64,000 nt of DNA, taken from Ricinus communis (taxonomy: Eukaryota > Streptophyta > Magnoliopsida > Malpighiales > Euphorbiaceae). Location: positions 9,984,501-10,048,500 of the forward strand of contig NC_063260.1 of the NCBI RefSeq assembly GCF_019578655.1. The letters are read 5' to 3'. Under the pieces are notes generated by a model, which was given only the letters and a program-made list of their open reading frames with translations, ran no database searches and was not told where the DNA came from. A program made the translations under genes and the position numbers. Shown here in pieces: positions 49,960 to 60,903 of the stretch (within the stretch, counting starts at the first letter, position 1; each line of letters begins with the position of its first letter).

Positions 49960-52900
49960 ATTTTTTCTATTTAGTCCCTGTACTTTTTACTATTTGCTTT
50001 CTGATTTTGTATATTTTCTCTTCTTATTCTTTAGGTCCACATTTATTTTTGTTTTGAACTCCTGAGTCCTTTCTATTATTAATTCTTTTTTTTTTTTGTT
50101 TTTTACAAAAGGTTAGTTAAACTTTCATTTCGTTTTATATTATTTTCTTGTTATCTCTCAAATTATTATTGTTACTACTGTCTAAGCGATATGTCCCTTA
50201 ACTTGCTATTACCTCTTTTTCCTCTTTTCTATATCTCTCTATTTGTACTCATTAATAATGAAACAAATTTTACTACTAATTTACTTTTAGTTGTACATTA
50301 AGAGTACTTGGATTAAGAATAATTTACTGTACAACTACTTTTTTTGGCATGTAATTATGTTATTGTGTAGTAATTAATATTAGTTAGGCAAATAATATGA
50401 TTGCTTCAATCTTAATCATCATAACTTATATAATTAAATTCTTCTAGAAAAACTAAGTGGATTTTTGCATTAAGAAATATCCATTGGGTCAAGTGCACGT
50501 AGACTGAAATCCGAGTAACATGTACAAGTTGTGGTCTGACCAATACCAATGCTTATAATCCATAAGCATATTTGTGGAAAATGAGAGAGTAAAATAACTT
50601 TTCACTTTTTTTTCAAATTACATAAAATGGAAACTTTTATTTCCGTTTTTTTCATTCTTTTTAAAATGTACTGTTCATAAATTTTTTATAAATTATAATA
50701 AAATATTTATAAAAATTTATATTATATGAAAAATTTATATATTAAATGAAATTTTTTATACATTTATAAAAATTAGTTGTTGATTTGTGTGTTATACTAC
50801 TGTTATAATTATTTCACTGTTATTATTTTAAAATTTTATTTTAGTATGTATATTTATTTTTTACATGTGAGATTTTTATTTTTTTAAATTATTATAAAAT
50901 GAACTTATAATTAATATTATATTAAAAATAATATTTTGAATAGAATTTTTAAATATTTATGAAATTTTTAAATAAAACCAACACTCAAAATACGCCCTTT
51001 TCCGCATGGCTGCCACTTACACGCTCTCTCTTCCACGTGTCCCTTCCTTTTTCTGAAATCCTCCATGTTACTTCTCATTATTTCTCTCCAAAATATCGTA
51101 TCCAAGTTACATTACTGTAAAACCTCTTTATAGCCAATCAACTTATTTTCCTGGCCGTTCAGTATGTATTGCGCTTTTAATTATAATATTTAATATTATT
51201 TTATAAATTTATAATTAATATTATATTAAAAATAATATTTTAAATAAATTTTTAAATATTTATAAAATTTAGTCGTTTATCCGTTATACGACCGTCTAAT
51301 TATTTTGATCGTAAATAATGATATAAATTGAATTTATATATAAAATGAAATAGATTTTTTAATTTTTTTATAATTATATAAAATGTTTAAAAATAATAAT
51401 AAATTAAATATTTTTAACATCTTTATTAGTTTTTATATTTTAATATATTAATACAATAATATAAAATTATCAATAAATTAATAAAAATTATAAAATTATA
51501 CATAAACTTGAATTCTACGTGTCAATAATAAGTACACGAGTTAAAATTAAAAATCATATATATCATAATATAATAACATATTCAAAAAAAATTTTCTAAA
51601 CTAGATTATATATATATTAATATTTTTTCATTTACATGTACTAAAATATTTATTTTCTATATGTATAATATCCATTAGATGTAATATTCATTATCTATTA
51701 ACCGTAATGAATATTAAGTTGATGTAATTTTATATAATAATTATTTTTCTTTATATTGAAATATTCATTATGTATGAACTTAATATTCATTAATGTTTAT
51801 ATTCTTTTTGTCTCGAAATCATCAGTGTTAATATTAATATTCATTATTTGGTACTACAATGTTCATTATCTGTATATATAATGTTCATTAATATTCTCAA
51901 ATAAAAAGATTGTTTATTTATGAAAGCTTTTATTGCTTTTGTGATGCATATTAATCTTTTTTTATGATTGATATAAACTTCCATTATTTATAGGCATAAT
52001 ATTTATTAGTTTGTCAATGGATATTCGTCATTAATGAGAATAATACCCACTATTTTATTTAAGTGAACATATATAATGTAAACATAATATAAATCGTTCT
52101 TATACAGTTGGTAAACAAAAAAAAAAGCTAAAGTTACAATACAAATATTTATATTGTGGTGCACATATTTTTCAATAAAATTAAATTAACAAACAATGAA
52201 TATTTTACGTTTAAATAATGAACATAAGTTAATGAATATTTAATACCAAATTAATGAACATAATTTTTTTTTTTAAATTACATTAGCGTCTAACGCGCAT
52301 GTCAGACACTAATGCAAATTTTTTTACAAACAAGACGGTACCAGATAGACTCCTGGATTCATAAATCTATATGAAGAAAGGTTCATATTATAATTTAAGA
52401 TCAGGACATGCACAAAACTATACATAGTATCTGAAATTATTATTTGGTTTTTGCTTGTACTTTGATATCTATGCACCTGTAAGCTTGACACTATTTAAAA
52501 AGTTTAGCCAATTTCTTAGTACAAACATATTATCAAATATCATTAGTACAAAATATAATTCCATTTAATCCAATTTATTAGCAACTCAAATGGTCATTTC
52601 ATTATTTTTCTACACATGGATAGCACTAGTGCAAATAAAAGAATTAAATTAAATTAAATAACTAGCCGTGAAGTCTTGAATTAATGTTCCATGTCATCTC
52701 CTTTCTTTGCTAGTTATATATAACCCACTTATGCTTACTTTAACTATAATTCTGCTTTCCTTCTCATTTTTCACTCTATATTTCTGAACATAGAAATAAG
52801 AAGAAAACAATAATGTTTGTATCACCGCAGAGAAAAGTTTCTAGCATGTCAAAATAAAAGGATTACAAACAAAATTTTGTCTTCTTAAAATTGTATAAGA

Positions 52901-53562
52901 AAAAGTATTTATATACATATTTTAGTATATATTTGTATATATATAGTATATGTATACTGTCTTGAATACAATATCAAACTTAATAGTACCACACCCAATA
53001 AATCTATCAATAAAACAGAAAAAAAATTATTCAGAAAATTCATCAAATACCTTAAGTGCATGTTCAGATGTTAGTTGCAATCATCTATTTTTTCATATTT
53101 TCCAATACTATAAGGTAAATCACACACCTCTTATCAAATTATGAAACTCTAACATTCTAAAAACAAAACAATAACAAATTAAAAGGATTCAACATATTTT
53201 TTCTATCATTAATCTCCTTGCTCGCACATCTTTGAATTTTTCTACATCAAGATTTTAATACTGCAACGGGCCAAATTGCTTTTCAGTTTTTTTTTCTTGG
53301 AATCAACCAACTTGACTAATGAAAAAGTTTGTATCAATATCCTGCAATCTTCCGTAACAGTTTGGAAAACTGGAGGTGCATGAAGGGGTTGTTGTTCCTT
53401 CAGTATGTAACTCTTTTTCTACATAAATTATATAGATAAATGCACCAAAATGCCTACTCTGTTCCTATTTAGTAAAAAAATTGCCATGTAACACCATAAG
53501 AGTGTGAAAAAGAAGGAAGAAGTAAATTTGAAAATCAAAATGAAAAAGGAAGTTAGAAGAAG
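49960..53562. other. AT-rich intergenic DNA, no gene seen
   Basis: No coding frame with a family pattern. 50690-51000 and 51180-51300 share AT-rich phrases ('aaaataatattt', 'aatatttat.aaattt') that suggest an old internal duplication. 51650-52280 holds TGTTCATT-type motifs (separate entry). 53500-53562 is purine-rich DNA leading into the duplicated flank of pararetrovirus copy 2. Confidence 0.5.
51650..52280. repeat. Second cluster of TGTTCATT / AATGAACA motifs
   Basis: Motifs of the form 'aatattcatt', 'atgttcatta' and 'aatgaacata' recur many times over about 600 bases, as they do through MULE-B at 36640-44420, but here without coding traces. It may be a non-autonomous relative or a leftover arm of the same family. 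Ends were not identified. Confidence 0.5.
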
Positions 53563-53970
53563 GAAAAAGAAAGAAGAGAGAAAAGTGAAAAAAAAGCAGT
53601 GAAAATGATTTAACTAGAGTCAAAGTAAATAAAAATGATATAACTAGAGTCAAAGTAAGTAAATGAAACTTAAAGTAAGTAAAAATTAAAGAAAAAAAAG
53701 TACAGTAAAAATGATATATTTAAAAAGAACAGTATTTTATATAATTTCCTCTTTTAATAACATTATATTAATAGAATTCTTGAAAAATGAAACTCAAGCC
53801 TAAAAAAATCTTAGATCTTATTAGACCATCAACAGTACAATATGTGATATTGTTTGGAAATTTCTTATTTGTAAAATATTTATTCCTTATGTATATGTAA
53901 AATTAATATTAAAAAGAATAATTTGAACTATTGATTTTATATAAAACTTAAAATTTATAATTAACAAATA
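53563..53970 (+). repeat. Direct repeat, left copy, flanking pararetrovirus copy 2
   Basis: This 408-base segment recurs at 60904-61312 with only a handful of differences (for example 'gtgaaaaaaaagc' against 'gtgataaaaaagc', and 'cctctttt' against 'cctgtttt'). It begins 'gaaaaagaaagaagagagaa' and ends 'ttaacaaata'. It lacks TG..CA ends, and no viral feature is visible in it, so it looks like host DNA duplicated on insertion and not a long terminal repeat. Confidence 0.85.
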
Positions 53971-54154
53971 ATTTAAACTTTTATTGAATAGAGAAGATTT
54001 TACAAAGAGAGATAGTAGGGAAGATAGTTCAAGAGTTCAAGTGATGCCTTCTTACTTCTAATGTACATCTATTTATAATAAGAAAAACTATACTATTCGG
54101 ACTTCAAACATTTTTGAGTCTGTTACATTATTGAATTTGTCAAAAAGAAAACAG
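53968..54154 (-). repeat. Inverted copy of the viral intergenic region at the left junction
   Basis: This is the reverse complement of 60667-60853, with near identity, and includes the poly(A) signal and TATA region of the viral promoter. It is placed directly against the left host repeat with a few bases of overlap ('aaata/ataat'). Confidence 0.9.
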
Positions 54155-54169
54155 TAAACCCTAAACCCT
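54155..54169. other. Telomere-like filler at a rearrangement junction
   Basis: The bases 'taaaccctaaaccct', two units of the plant telomere repeat, lie exactly between the inverted intergenic segment (ends 54154) and the duplicated coat-protein piece (starts 54170). Neither parent segment contains them, so they are filler. Confidence 0.8.
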
Positions 54170-54348
54170 AAAATCAATAATTTAGACATTTCTGATAAAC
54201 TTAAAGATCAAATGCTTAATCTTTTACTATCTGATACAGATCCTGAAAATTCTGATTTAAGTGATTTTGAAGAAAATGATTTAAATATTTTAAGTGATTC
54301 ATCTTCTACAAATACTAATTTTGAAACATGTGAAGGTCTTGGAATTTG
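54170..54348 (+). repeat. Duplicated coat-protein piece
   Basis: 179 bases matching 56764-56942 with few differences (for example 'gatacagat' against 'gatatagat', and 'actaatttt' against 'actgatttt'). It encodes the acidic stretch after the zinc knuckle but sits upstream of the movement protein, out of its natural place. Confidence 0.9.
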
Positions 54349-54900
54349 GTAATGACATCGTTGTTTCGCAGTTTTAGTAGTCGAAAAATAGTTTATCCTT
54401 CTTCTTCTTCTACTCTTTCTGATTTAAATTCTGAGGAATTTACTGTTCAAGAGTCTAATATCCCAGAAATAGAAAACCAGTTACATAATTGGTCCTTCCC
54501 TAAACAAAATGTTAATAGTATTTATCGAATTGGAACTTTTGATTTTGCATAAAATTATAACTCATTCCATTTTAATCTTTTGGGAACTTGAATTTTTGAA
54601 TGTAAAGGATTAGCTTCAAATAAAATTGTCTCATTTCTTGTTAAAGAATGTCTAGCTCTAGGATCTATAATTGTTGTCACTACTTTATAATTCTAGAGTT
54701 TTACAAATTTTAGAGCAATCTAATGGTTCTGTTCAAATAAGTTTTTCACCTACTTTTTTACCTTCTTCGAGATTGTCTACTTTTGAAAATTCTAGACCTT
54801 CTACACACACAACACGTTTTCCAAATCCAAATACAAATTTACAAGGAGTTGATTTTGACAATAGAATTCCTCAACCTTTTTACACTGATTCTGTTAATAT
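54349..54900 (+). pseudogene. Pararetrovirus copy 2: movement protein, internally deleted
   Basis: The frame 54349-54552 carries NSIYRIGTFDF, the start of the 30K movement domain. After a stop it continues with YNSFHFNLLGT and NKIVSFLVKECLALGSIIVV to about 54690. It then jumps to a Ser-rich segment (VQISFSPTFLPSSRL) that corresponds to the linker downstream of the movement domain in copy 1. The middle and end of the domain, including the IIQWKDITLPEEW-like part seen in copy 1, are missing. Stops at 54550-54552, near 54590 and near 54688 add further damage. Confidence 0.65.
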
Positions 54901-57228
54901 AGATCAAGATAAAAATTCAGATGAACCTGTTTTGTCACCCTCAAGATCAACTATGGAAAATTTTTCAACTTTAAATATGATTTCCACTCCTTTTGAAATA
55001 GATAAACCTTTCTTACGATCTGATTATTATCATATAAGAAATCGTGAAAAAGTTTTATGGTTTCAAAACCATTTTTCAAGGGGGGAGAGAGAGACTATTC
55101 AAGAAATTTTTTATGAATATTTAAATTCTGTTAAGGTTAATGTTCCATTTTTCATTTGGTTTGAAATTTATTGTAACAATAATGATATAGATTTTCCTTT
55201 TAAAAACTTTTTTACAAATGATAGAGTTTCTAAAACTTGGACTACAACTGTAGGAAATAAACAAATTATTTCTGTTCATCCACCTTTAGAAGAAGTTAAA
55301 ATAAATATCCATAATCAAGAAATAATTGCTTCACCTTTTAAAAAGATAAGCTCTGGGAATGATGACAAAATCCCTTTATTAAAATATATTAGAAATGTTC
55401 AAAATCAAAATAATTATACAAATCAAATTCTTTTTACAATTGCTTCACAACTGGATAGGATAGAGACGTCCAACCTAAATAATCATGCACCTAGGCCAGG
55501 TGGAGTACCTATGAAACCTATTTTTCAACCCCATAAAATTCCTGAACAATAATTAATTAAATTAAATGATAAAGATGATATTCTGAACCAAATAAATTTA
55601 AAATTAGCTAGTCTGTCTTTGAAAGATAAACCTTCTGTTAGTATGCTTAATTCTGAAAAATCTGATCAAAATGAAATCAAAGATTTAGAGAGTCAATTTG
55701 TTAACGATAAATTTGAAATAAATAAAATATACAATAATAGAGGTTTTGACAAACCTAGGACTAGACATTATTATCCTAGACCTACTCCTCCAGATGTTTT
55801 GTTTGAAGAAAGAGTTAGCTTTACTCAAGCAAAATATGATGGAGATTCTGTTTATGAATGGAACTTAGATGGTCTGTCTGAATATCAGATTTTAAATATG
55901 TTACAAGAAATGACTATGGCTTGTACTTCGTACAGAGCCAGATCTGTAAATAATACTGATAAAAAAATAGCTCAAATGTTAATATCTGGCTTTACTGGTC
56001 AATTAAAAGGATGGTGAGATAATTACACCTCCTTAGAAGACAAATCAAGGATTTTAAATGCTAGGAAAATAGTTATAAAAACTGAAAATCAAACATCTGT
56101 TCAAACTGAAGAAGAAGATGCTGTAGCAACTTTACTTTTTGCTATTACAAAATGTTTTGTTGGTGAACCTAATCAATATCAAATTCGATCTTCTGAAATT
56201 CTTTCAAATTTAACTTGTCCTAAACTTCAAGATTTTCGCTGGTACAAAGATGTCTTTTTAACAAAAGTTTTCTCTAGAACTGATTGTAACCATAGTTTTT
56301 GGAAAGAAAGATTTATTCTTTGGTTTACCTAAATTATTCATTTGAAAAGGTTAGAACAAGGATTAGAGATTTTTATGGAAATACTATTCCTTATGATACT
56401 TTAACCTATGGAGAAATTATTAATTTTATTAATAATGAAGGCTTAGTTTTGTGTACTGATTTAAAATTAAAAGCTAAAATTAAAAATGAATTTTTACAAT
56501 CTAAAAAAGAATTGAGAGATTTCTGTTCCCAGTATGGTTATGAACGTATTCAAGCTCCTTCTTCAAAAACTAAAAAATATTTGAAAAGAAAATCTTCTAA
56601 TAGAAATTATAGAAAAAATACTTCGAATTTTCAAAAACCTTCTTCATCTAAAAATGTTTCTCAAAATAAAAACAAAAATAAAAATAATAAAAAGAAAGGT
56701 CCTCCTGTTTGTTACAAATGTGGTCGTGTTGGTCATTTTAAATCCCAATGTAGGATGAAAGAAAAAATCAATAATTTAGACATTTCTGATAAACTTAAAG
56801 ATCAAATGCTTAATCTTTTACTATCTGATATAGATCCTAAAAATTCTGATTTAAGTGATTTTGAAGAAAATGATTTAAATATTTTAAGTGATTCATCTTC
56901 TACAAATACTGATTTTGAAACATGTGAAGGTCCTGGAATTTGTACAGGTCCTTGTTGTAATTCAACTTTAAATGTTTTATCAAAAGAAACCCTTTCTGAT
57001 CTTTTTGAATTAGTTGACAAAATTAGTGACCCTTCAGACAGAGAAAAATACTTTTTAAAATTAAGAGATATTGTTTTGCATAATGAAACCCAAAAATCTG
57101 AACCTATTCCTTACAACTTAAAAGAAATTTTTCAAAGGTTTGATCCAAAATCTTCTAGAAATTCTACACCTAATATTCAAGATTTACAAGAAGAAATTAA
57201 AAATATAAAACAAGAAATTAATAATTGA
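54901..57228 (+). pseudogene. Pararetrovirus copy 2: coat protein region with zinc knuckle, stops present
   Basis: The region is open from 54671 to 55552 (linker, VLWFQNHF, FIWFEIYCNNN). After a stop the frame runs 55619-56017, entering the capsid core (LSEYQILNMLQEMTMACTSY, GFTGQLKGW). It ends there in TGA at 56015-56017 where copy 1 has TGG, so a G-to-A nonsense change is likely. The core continues at 56030-56330, and a long frame 56299-57228 holds the C-terminal core, a basic Asn/Lys-rich stretch, the knuckle CYKCGRVGHFKSQC at about 56713-56754, an acidic tail with CEGPGICTGPCC, and a helical end. About four breaks separate it from an intact frame. Confidence 0.75.
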
Positions 57229-57816
57229 AAAATAAAAATTTAGATTTCAAAGAAAGAATTTTAAAATTGGAACTAAATAGGAAAAATAAAGATATTGCTG
57301 AGTCCTCTGAAAATACGAATGATTATCATATTAATGAATTTTTTAGCTCATATTACGAGAATAAATTTTCATAAATGGTTTATTTTTGTTAGAATTCTTA
57401 TAAATGATTTTAAAATTGAGACAATTGCTTTAATTGATTCTGGAGCAGATCAAAACTGTATACAAGAAGGAATTGTACCTACACAGTTTTTTAAAAAAAC
57501 AACCGAAAAATTACATACTGCTGATCGTTCAAGAATGCAAATAAATTATAAGCTTTCTAAAGTTAAAATTTGTAATGATGGATTATGTTTTTACACTTCT
57601 TTTATTCTAATAAAAAATCTATATGCTACTGTTATTCTTGAAACTCCGTTTTTAGCATTGCTTTATCCTTTTTCAGTAGACACTCACGGTATCAAAACTA
57701 GATTATTAGGAAAAGGAATTTGTTTTAAATTCATCTTCTCTGAGCAAGAAAAAGACATAAATGTTTTAAAGAAAAATTGCGTTTTTAATGATCTTATTAG
57801 TCAAAAGAAAAAATAA
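57229..57816 (+). pseudogene. Pararetrovirus copy 2: aspartic protease domain
   Basis: The open frame 57295-57816 carries ALIDSGADQNCIQEG, the DSGA active-site loop of a retroviral-type aspartic protease, and later VILETPFLALLYPF, the second conserved part. Between 57229 and 57295 the frame is disturbed by stops after the coat protein. The stop at 57814-57816 separates it from the polymerase, whose upstream residues continue at once in another short stretch. Confidence 0.7.
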
Positions 57817-57876
57817 ATCGCTTTTTTAAACAAAGAAATCTTATCTTTAAAGATTAAAGAAGAGTTAGACCTTGAT

Positions 57877-59316
57877 GTGACAAAAGCCAAAATAAAAGAT
57901 ATTGAGAATCTCTTTACTAAAGACTTATGTGCACCTGTCACAAATGCCTTTTGGAATAGGAAAAAACATGTGATTTCTTTACCTTATGTTAAAGATTTTT
58001 CTGAAAATGACATACCAACAAAATCACATGCTATACACATGAACACAGAACTTGAAAATCATTGTAGGAAAGAAATAGATGAATTATTACAAAAAGGGTT
58101 AATTCGCAATTCTAGTTCTCCTTGGAGCTGCTCTGCTTTTTATATTTACAATGCAGCAGAAAGAGAACGGGGTGTACCTAGACTTGTCATAAATTATAAA
58201 CCTTTAAATAAAGTCCTAGAATGGATTAAATATCCTTTACCTAACAAAAGAGATTTGTTGAAAAAACTTTATGATTCAAAAATTTATTCCAAGTTCGACA
58301 TGAAATCTGGTTTTTGGCAAATTCAAATTAATGAAAAAGATCTTTACAAAACTGGTTTTAATGTCCCTTTTGGTCATTATGAATGGAATGTTATGCCGTT
58401 TGGATTAAAAAATGCACCATCTGAATTCCAAAGAATTATGAATGACATTTTTCATGATCATCAATCATTTACCATTGTTTACATTGATGATGTGTTAGTC
58501 TTTTCAAGTTCATTAGCACAACATTTTTCTCATTTGCATAAGTTTTACAATATAATTAAGCAAAATGGTTTAGTTGTTTCTGCACCTAAAATGAAATTAT
58601 GTCAAACAAAAATTAGATTTCTTGGACATGAAATTTTTGAAAATAATGTTTCACCAATTTCAAGAGTTTTAGAATTTACTTCCAAATTTCCTGATGAAAT
58701 CAAGGACAAATATCAACTTCAAAGATTTTTGGGATGCCTCAATTATGTGTCTGATTTTTTCAAAGATATTAGAATTCTTTGCAAACCTTTATTCAATCGT
58801 CTTAGAAAAAATCCAAAACCCTGGACCTATGAACACACTCGAGTCGTACAAACTATTAAACAGAAAATTCGTCATTTACCTTGTCTATCCATACCAAATC
58901 CAAATGCATTTCTCATAGTAGAAACAGATGCCTCTGATTTAGGTTTTGGGGGTATTCTCAAACAGAGGTTACCTGGTCAAAATACAGAGTCTTTGGTTAG
59001 ATTTCACTCTGGAGCATGGAATGAAACCCAATCCAAATACTCTACTATTAAAAAAGAGCTTTTATCAATTGTTTTGTGTATTACAAAATTTGAAGACGAT
59101 TTAGTTGGAAAATATTTTTTACTACGTATTGATTGTAGTGCTGCAAAAAATATTTTGGAAAAAGATGTTAAAAATTTTATTTCGAAACAAGTTTTTGCCA
59201 GATGGCAAGCACTTTTAGGAATATTTGATTTTGATATTGAGTATATTAAAGGTTCTTCAAATTATTTGCCTGATTTTTTGACAAGAGAATTTTTGCAGGG
59301 AAATAAATCAAGCTAG
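57877..59316 (+). CDS. Pararetrovirus copy 2: reverse transcriptase and RNase H, intact frame
   Basis: This 479-codon frame without interruption copies RNA into DNA in related viruses. Domains: fingers with SPWSCSAFYIYN and GVPRLVINYKPLN (residues 85-115); palm with KFDMKSGFWQI, FGLKNAPSEFQRIMN and the catalytic VYIDDVLVFS (about residue 200); thumb with RFLGHEIF and LQRFLGCLNY; and RNase H from about residue 345 with VETDASDLGFGGIL, ELLSIV, LRIDCSAAK and YLPDFLTREFL, so the acidic residues D-E-D-D are all visible. No integrase follows. The Met at 57877 is probably internal to the former polyprotein, because coding residues precede it. It is listed as a CDS because the frame is whole. Expression is unknown, and upstream domains are broken. 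Confidence 0.85.
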   Translation: MTKAKIKDIENLFTKDLCAPVTNAFWNRKKHVISLPYVKDFSENDIPTKSHAIHMNTELENHCRKEIDELLQKGLIRNSSSPWSCSAFYIYNAAERERGVPRLVINYKPLNKVLEWIKYPLPNKRDLLKKLYDSKIYSKFDMKSGFWQIQINEKDLYKTGFNVPFGHYEWNVMPFGLKNAPSEFQRIMNDIFHDHQSFTIVYIDDVLVFSSSLAQHFSHLHKFYNIIKQNGLVVSAPKMKLCQTKIRFLGHEIFENNVSPISRVLEFTSKFPDEIKDKYQLQRFLGCLNYVSDFFKDIRILCKPLFNRLRKNPKPWTYEHTRVVQTIKQKIRHLPCLSIPNPNAFLIVETDASDLGFGGILKQRLPGQNTESLVRFHSGAWNETQSKYSTIKKELLSIVLCITKFEDDLVGKYFLLRIDCSAAKNILEKDVKNFISKQVFARWQALLGIFDFDIEYIKGSSNYLPDFLTREFLQGNKSS

Positions 59317-59321
59317 TTCTT

Positions 59322-60488
59322 ATGGGCACTCCAGCCGATTTCGCGGCTAAAAGGTCTGGACAATCTTCATTGGTTTCTACCAACAAATTTGAAATACTTG
59401 ACAAAACTCCTTCTACCCCACCTAAACCATCCAACTTTTTACAAGCTGTTACAAAACCAGGTTCTTCTAAAACCGAACCACCCAAATATTTCACAAAACC
59501 TCAACACCAAATTATAACCATTCTTGAAAGCGAAATATTCAATGGGAATTTGGAAAATCCCAATTACCAACAATTATTTCAACATATTTTTCCCTCTGGA
59601 CAATTTTTCATTCCTGAAAATTCGTACAAACTAAAATTTTTTTACGAACTTATCTTTTTGGACACTCACTCAATAGAAATTGAACATTCCTTTGATAAAG
59701 ACGTTCCTAAAAAAATCTCCTATTCAAAATGCAGAATTTTGAAAGTCCTTACCCTAACCGACTGGAACCAAAATTCTTATACTGCCAAAAAAATTTCTGT
59801 TACCTTTACACCTCCTTGCTTCAATTATTTTGATTATAAGAAAGCCTGGTACTATACTTTTTATCTTCGAAATTGGAACCACTCTTGGTTCTTTATGTTT
59901 CACAAAACCGACTCAAAAACCTTTCCCAATTGGTTTTCTGATTGGTGGATCTATTTTGGACTTTGCCCAGAAATTTTACCTACTAAAATTATGGAAGGAT
60001 TTACCATCTTTAAAGAAAAATTACCCATTCTTAAACATGACAAATTGATCATTTTTTCCGAAACCTTTAACCTACCTTGAACATTTTCTTGGCAATTCAA
60101 AGTGAAACCCTTTAAACCCTCTCCAAATGTAAATTCTATTGCCTATTTAGTTCGAGAATATAGTGTCAAATGGTGGATAAACTGCAAAGACATTCAAGCC
60201 AATAAAGAAACTGTTTTGAAATATTTTGCGGAAAAAAATCCCATGATATCTGGTACGAGCCAATCTATGGGACAATTTAACTTTTTATCGGATAAAAGCA
60301 AAATTCTAGCAAAATTATCTGGAAATACAACAAAGAAGGAATTCAAAGCAGCCTTGGAACAAGCTTTGTCATAAGTCTCTGGAGATAGTGACAATGAGGA
60401 CTCTGGAAGCACTAGTGGACCTAGCTTTACTCCTCAAAATGAAGATGATTGCTATGGACTCGACAATTATGACATTATTTTTGACTAA
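59322..60488 (+). pseudogene. Pararetrovirus copy 2: downstream ORF of unknown function
   Basis: The ATG at 59322 is 5 bases after the polymerase stop. The frame runs to 60080 (252 codons), then after one stop continues 60102-60374, then after a second stop to the TAA/TAG-rich end near 60488. Features: a Ser/Thr/Pro-rich N-terminus, an aromatic-rich middle (YYTFYLRNWNHSWFFMFHKT, NWFSDWWIYFG), YSVKWWINC, and an acidic tail ending near DDCYGLDNYDIIFD, which resembles the tail DDCFGIFKPIK of copy 1. The conservation of this ORF in both copies, in the same place, indicates a real viral gene. A transactivator-like role is possible by position only. Confidence 0.6.
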
Positions 60489-60903
60489 ATGGACAAGGAA
60501 TCTTTCCTTTTCCACAAGTGGATAAAGAAAGACAAAACAAGAAGATAAACAAGCATCGTTTGAAGAATGGACAAAACAAAAGAACAAAACAAGTCGATAA
60601 GAATGAACAAGTGGCGGACAAAGAATCTTTTCTTTTTGACAAAGTGGACAAGATGGCAGACAACTACTGTTTTCTTTTTGACAAATTCAATAATGTAACA
60701 GACTCAAAAATGTTTGAAGTCCGAATAGTATAGTTTTTCTTATTATAAATAGATATACATTAGAAGTAAGAAGGCATCACTTGAACTCTTGAACTATCTT
60801 CCCTACTATCTCTCTTTGTAAAATCTTCTCTATTTAATAAAAGTTTAAATTATTTACTTACTTCTTCTCTTTTCTCTTCTTCTATTCTCTATTATTTCGA
60901 TCC
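60489..60903 (+). promoter_or_regulatory. Pararetrovirus copy 2: intergenic region with TATA box and poly(A) signal
   Basis: TATAAAT at 60744-60750 (in TATAAATAGATATAC) is followed by AATAAA at 60836-60841, 86 bases downstream, so a transcript running once round the circular genome would carry a short terminal redundancy. Upstream, 60490-60670 is rich in 'gacaaa' and 'ggacaa' phrases. The segment 60667-60853 exists again in inverse orientation at 53968-54154. The right edge of the insertion is at 60903, where the host-like repeat begins. Confidence 0.7.

Larger units (their letters stand above)
53971..60903 (+). mobile_element. Endogenous pararetrovirus copy 2, rearranged at its left end
   Basis: A caulimovirid-like integrated copy of about 6.9 kb. 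In order it contains an inverted piece of the intergenic region, telomere-like filler, a duplicated coat-protein piece, part of a movement protein, coat protein, protease, reverse transcriptase/RNase H, an unknown downstream ORF, and the intergenic region with TATA box and poly(A) signal. There is no integrase and there are no true long terminal repeats. It differs from copy 1 in sequence throughout, so the two are separate lineages or old and young members of one group. Host-like direct repeats of about 408 bases flank it. Confidence 0.85.

Noticed and set aside
59246..59494. Minus-strand ORF over the end of the viral polymerase
   Set aside because: It is an antisense shadow of the RNase H end and the start of the next viral ORF.
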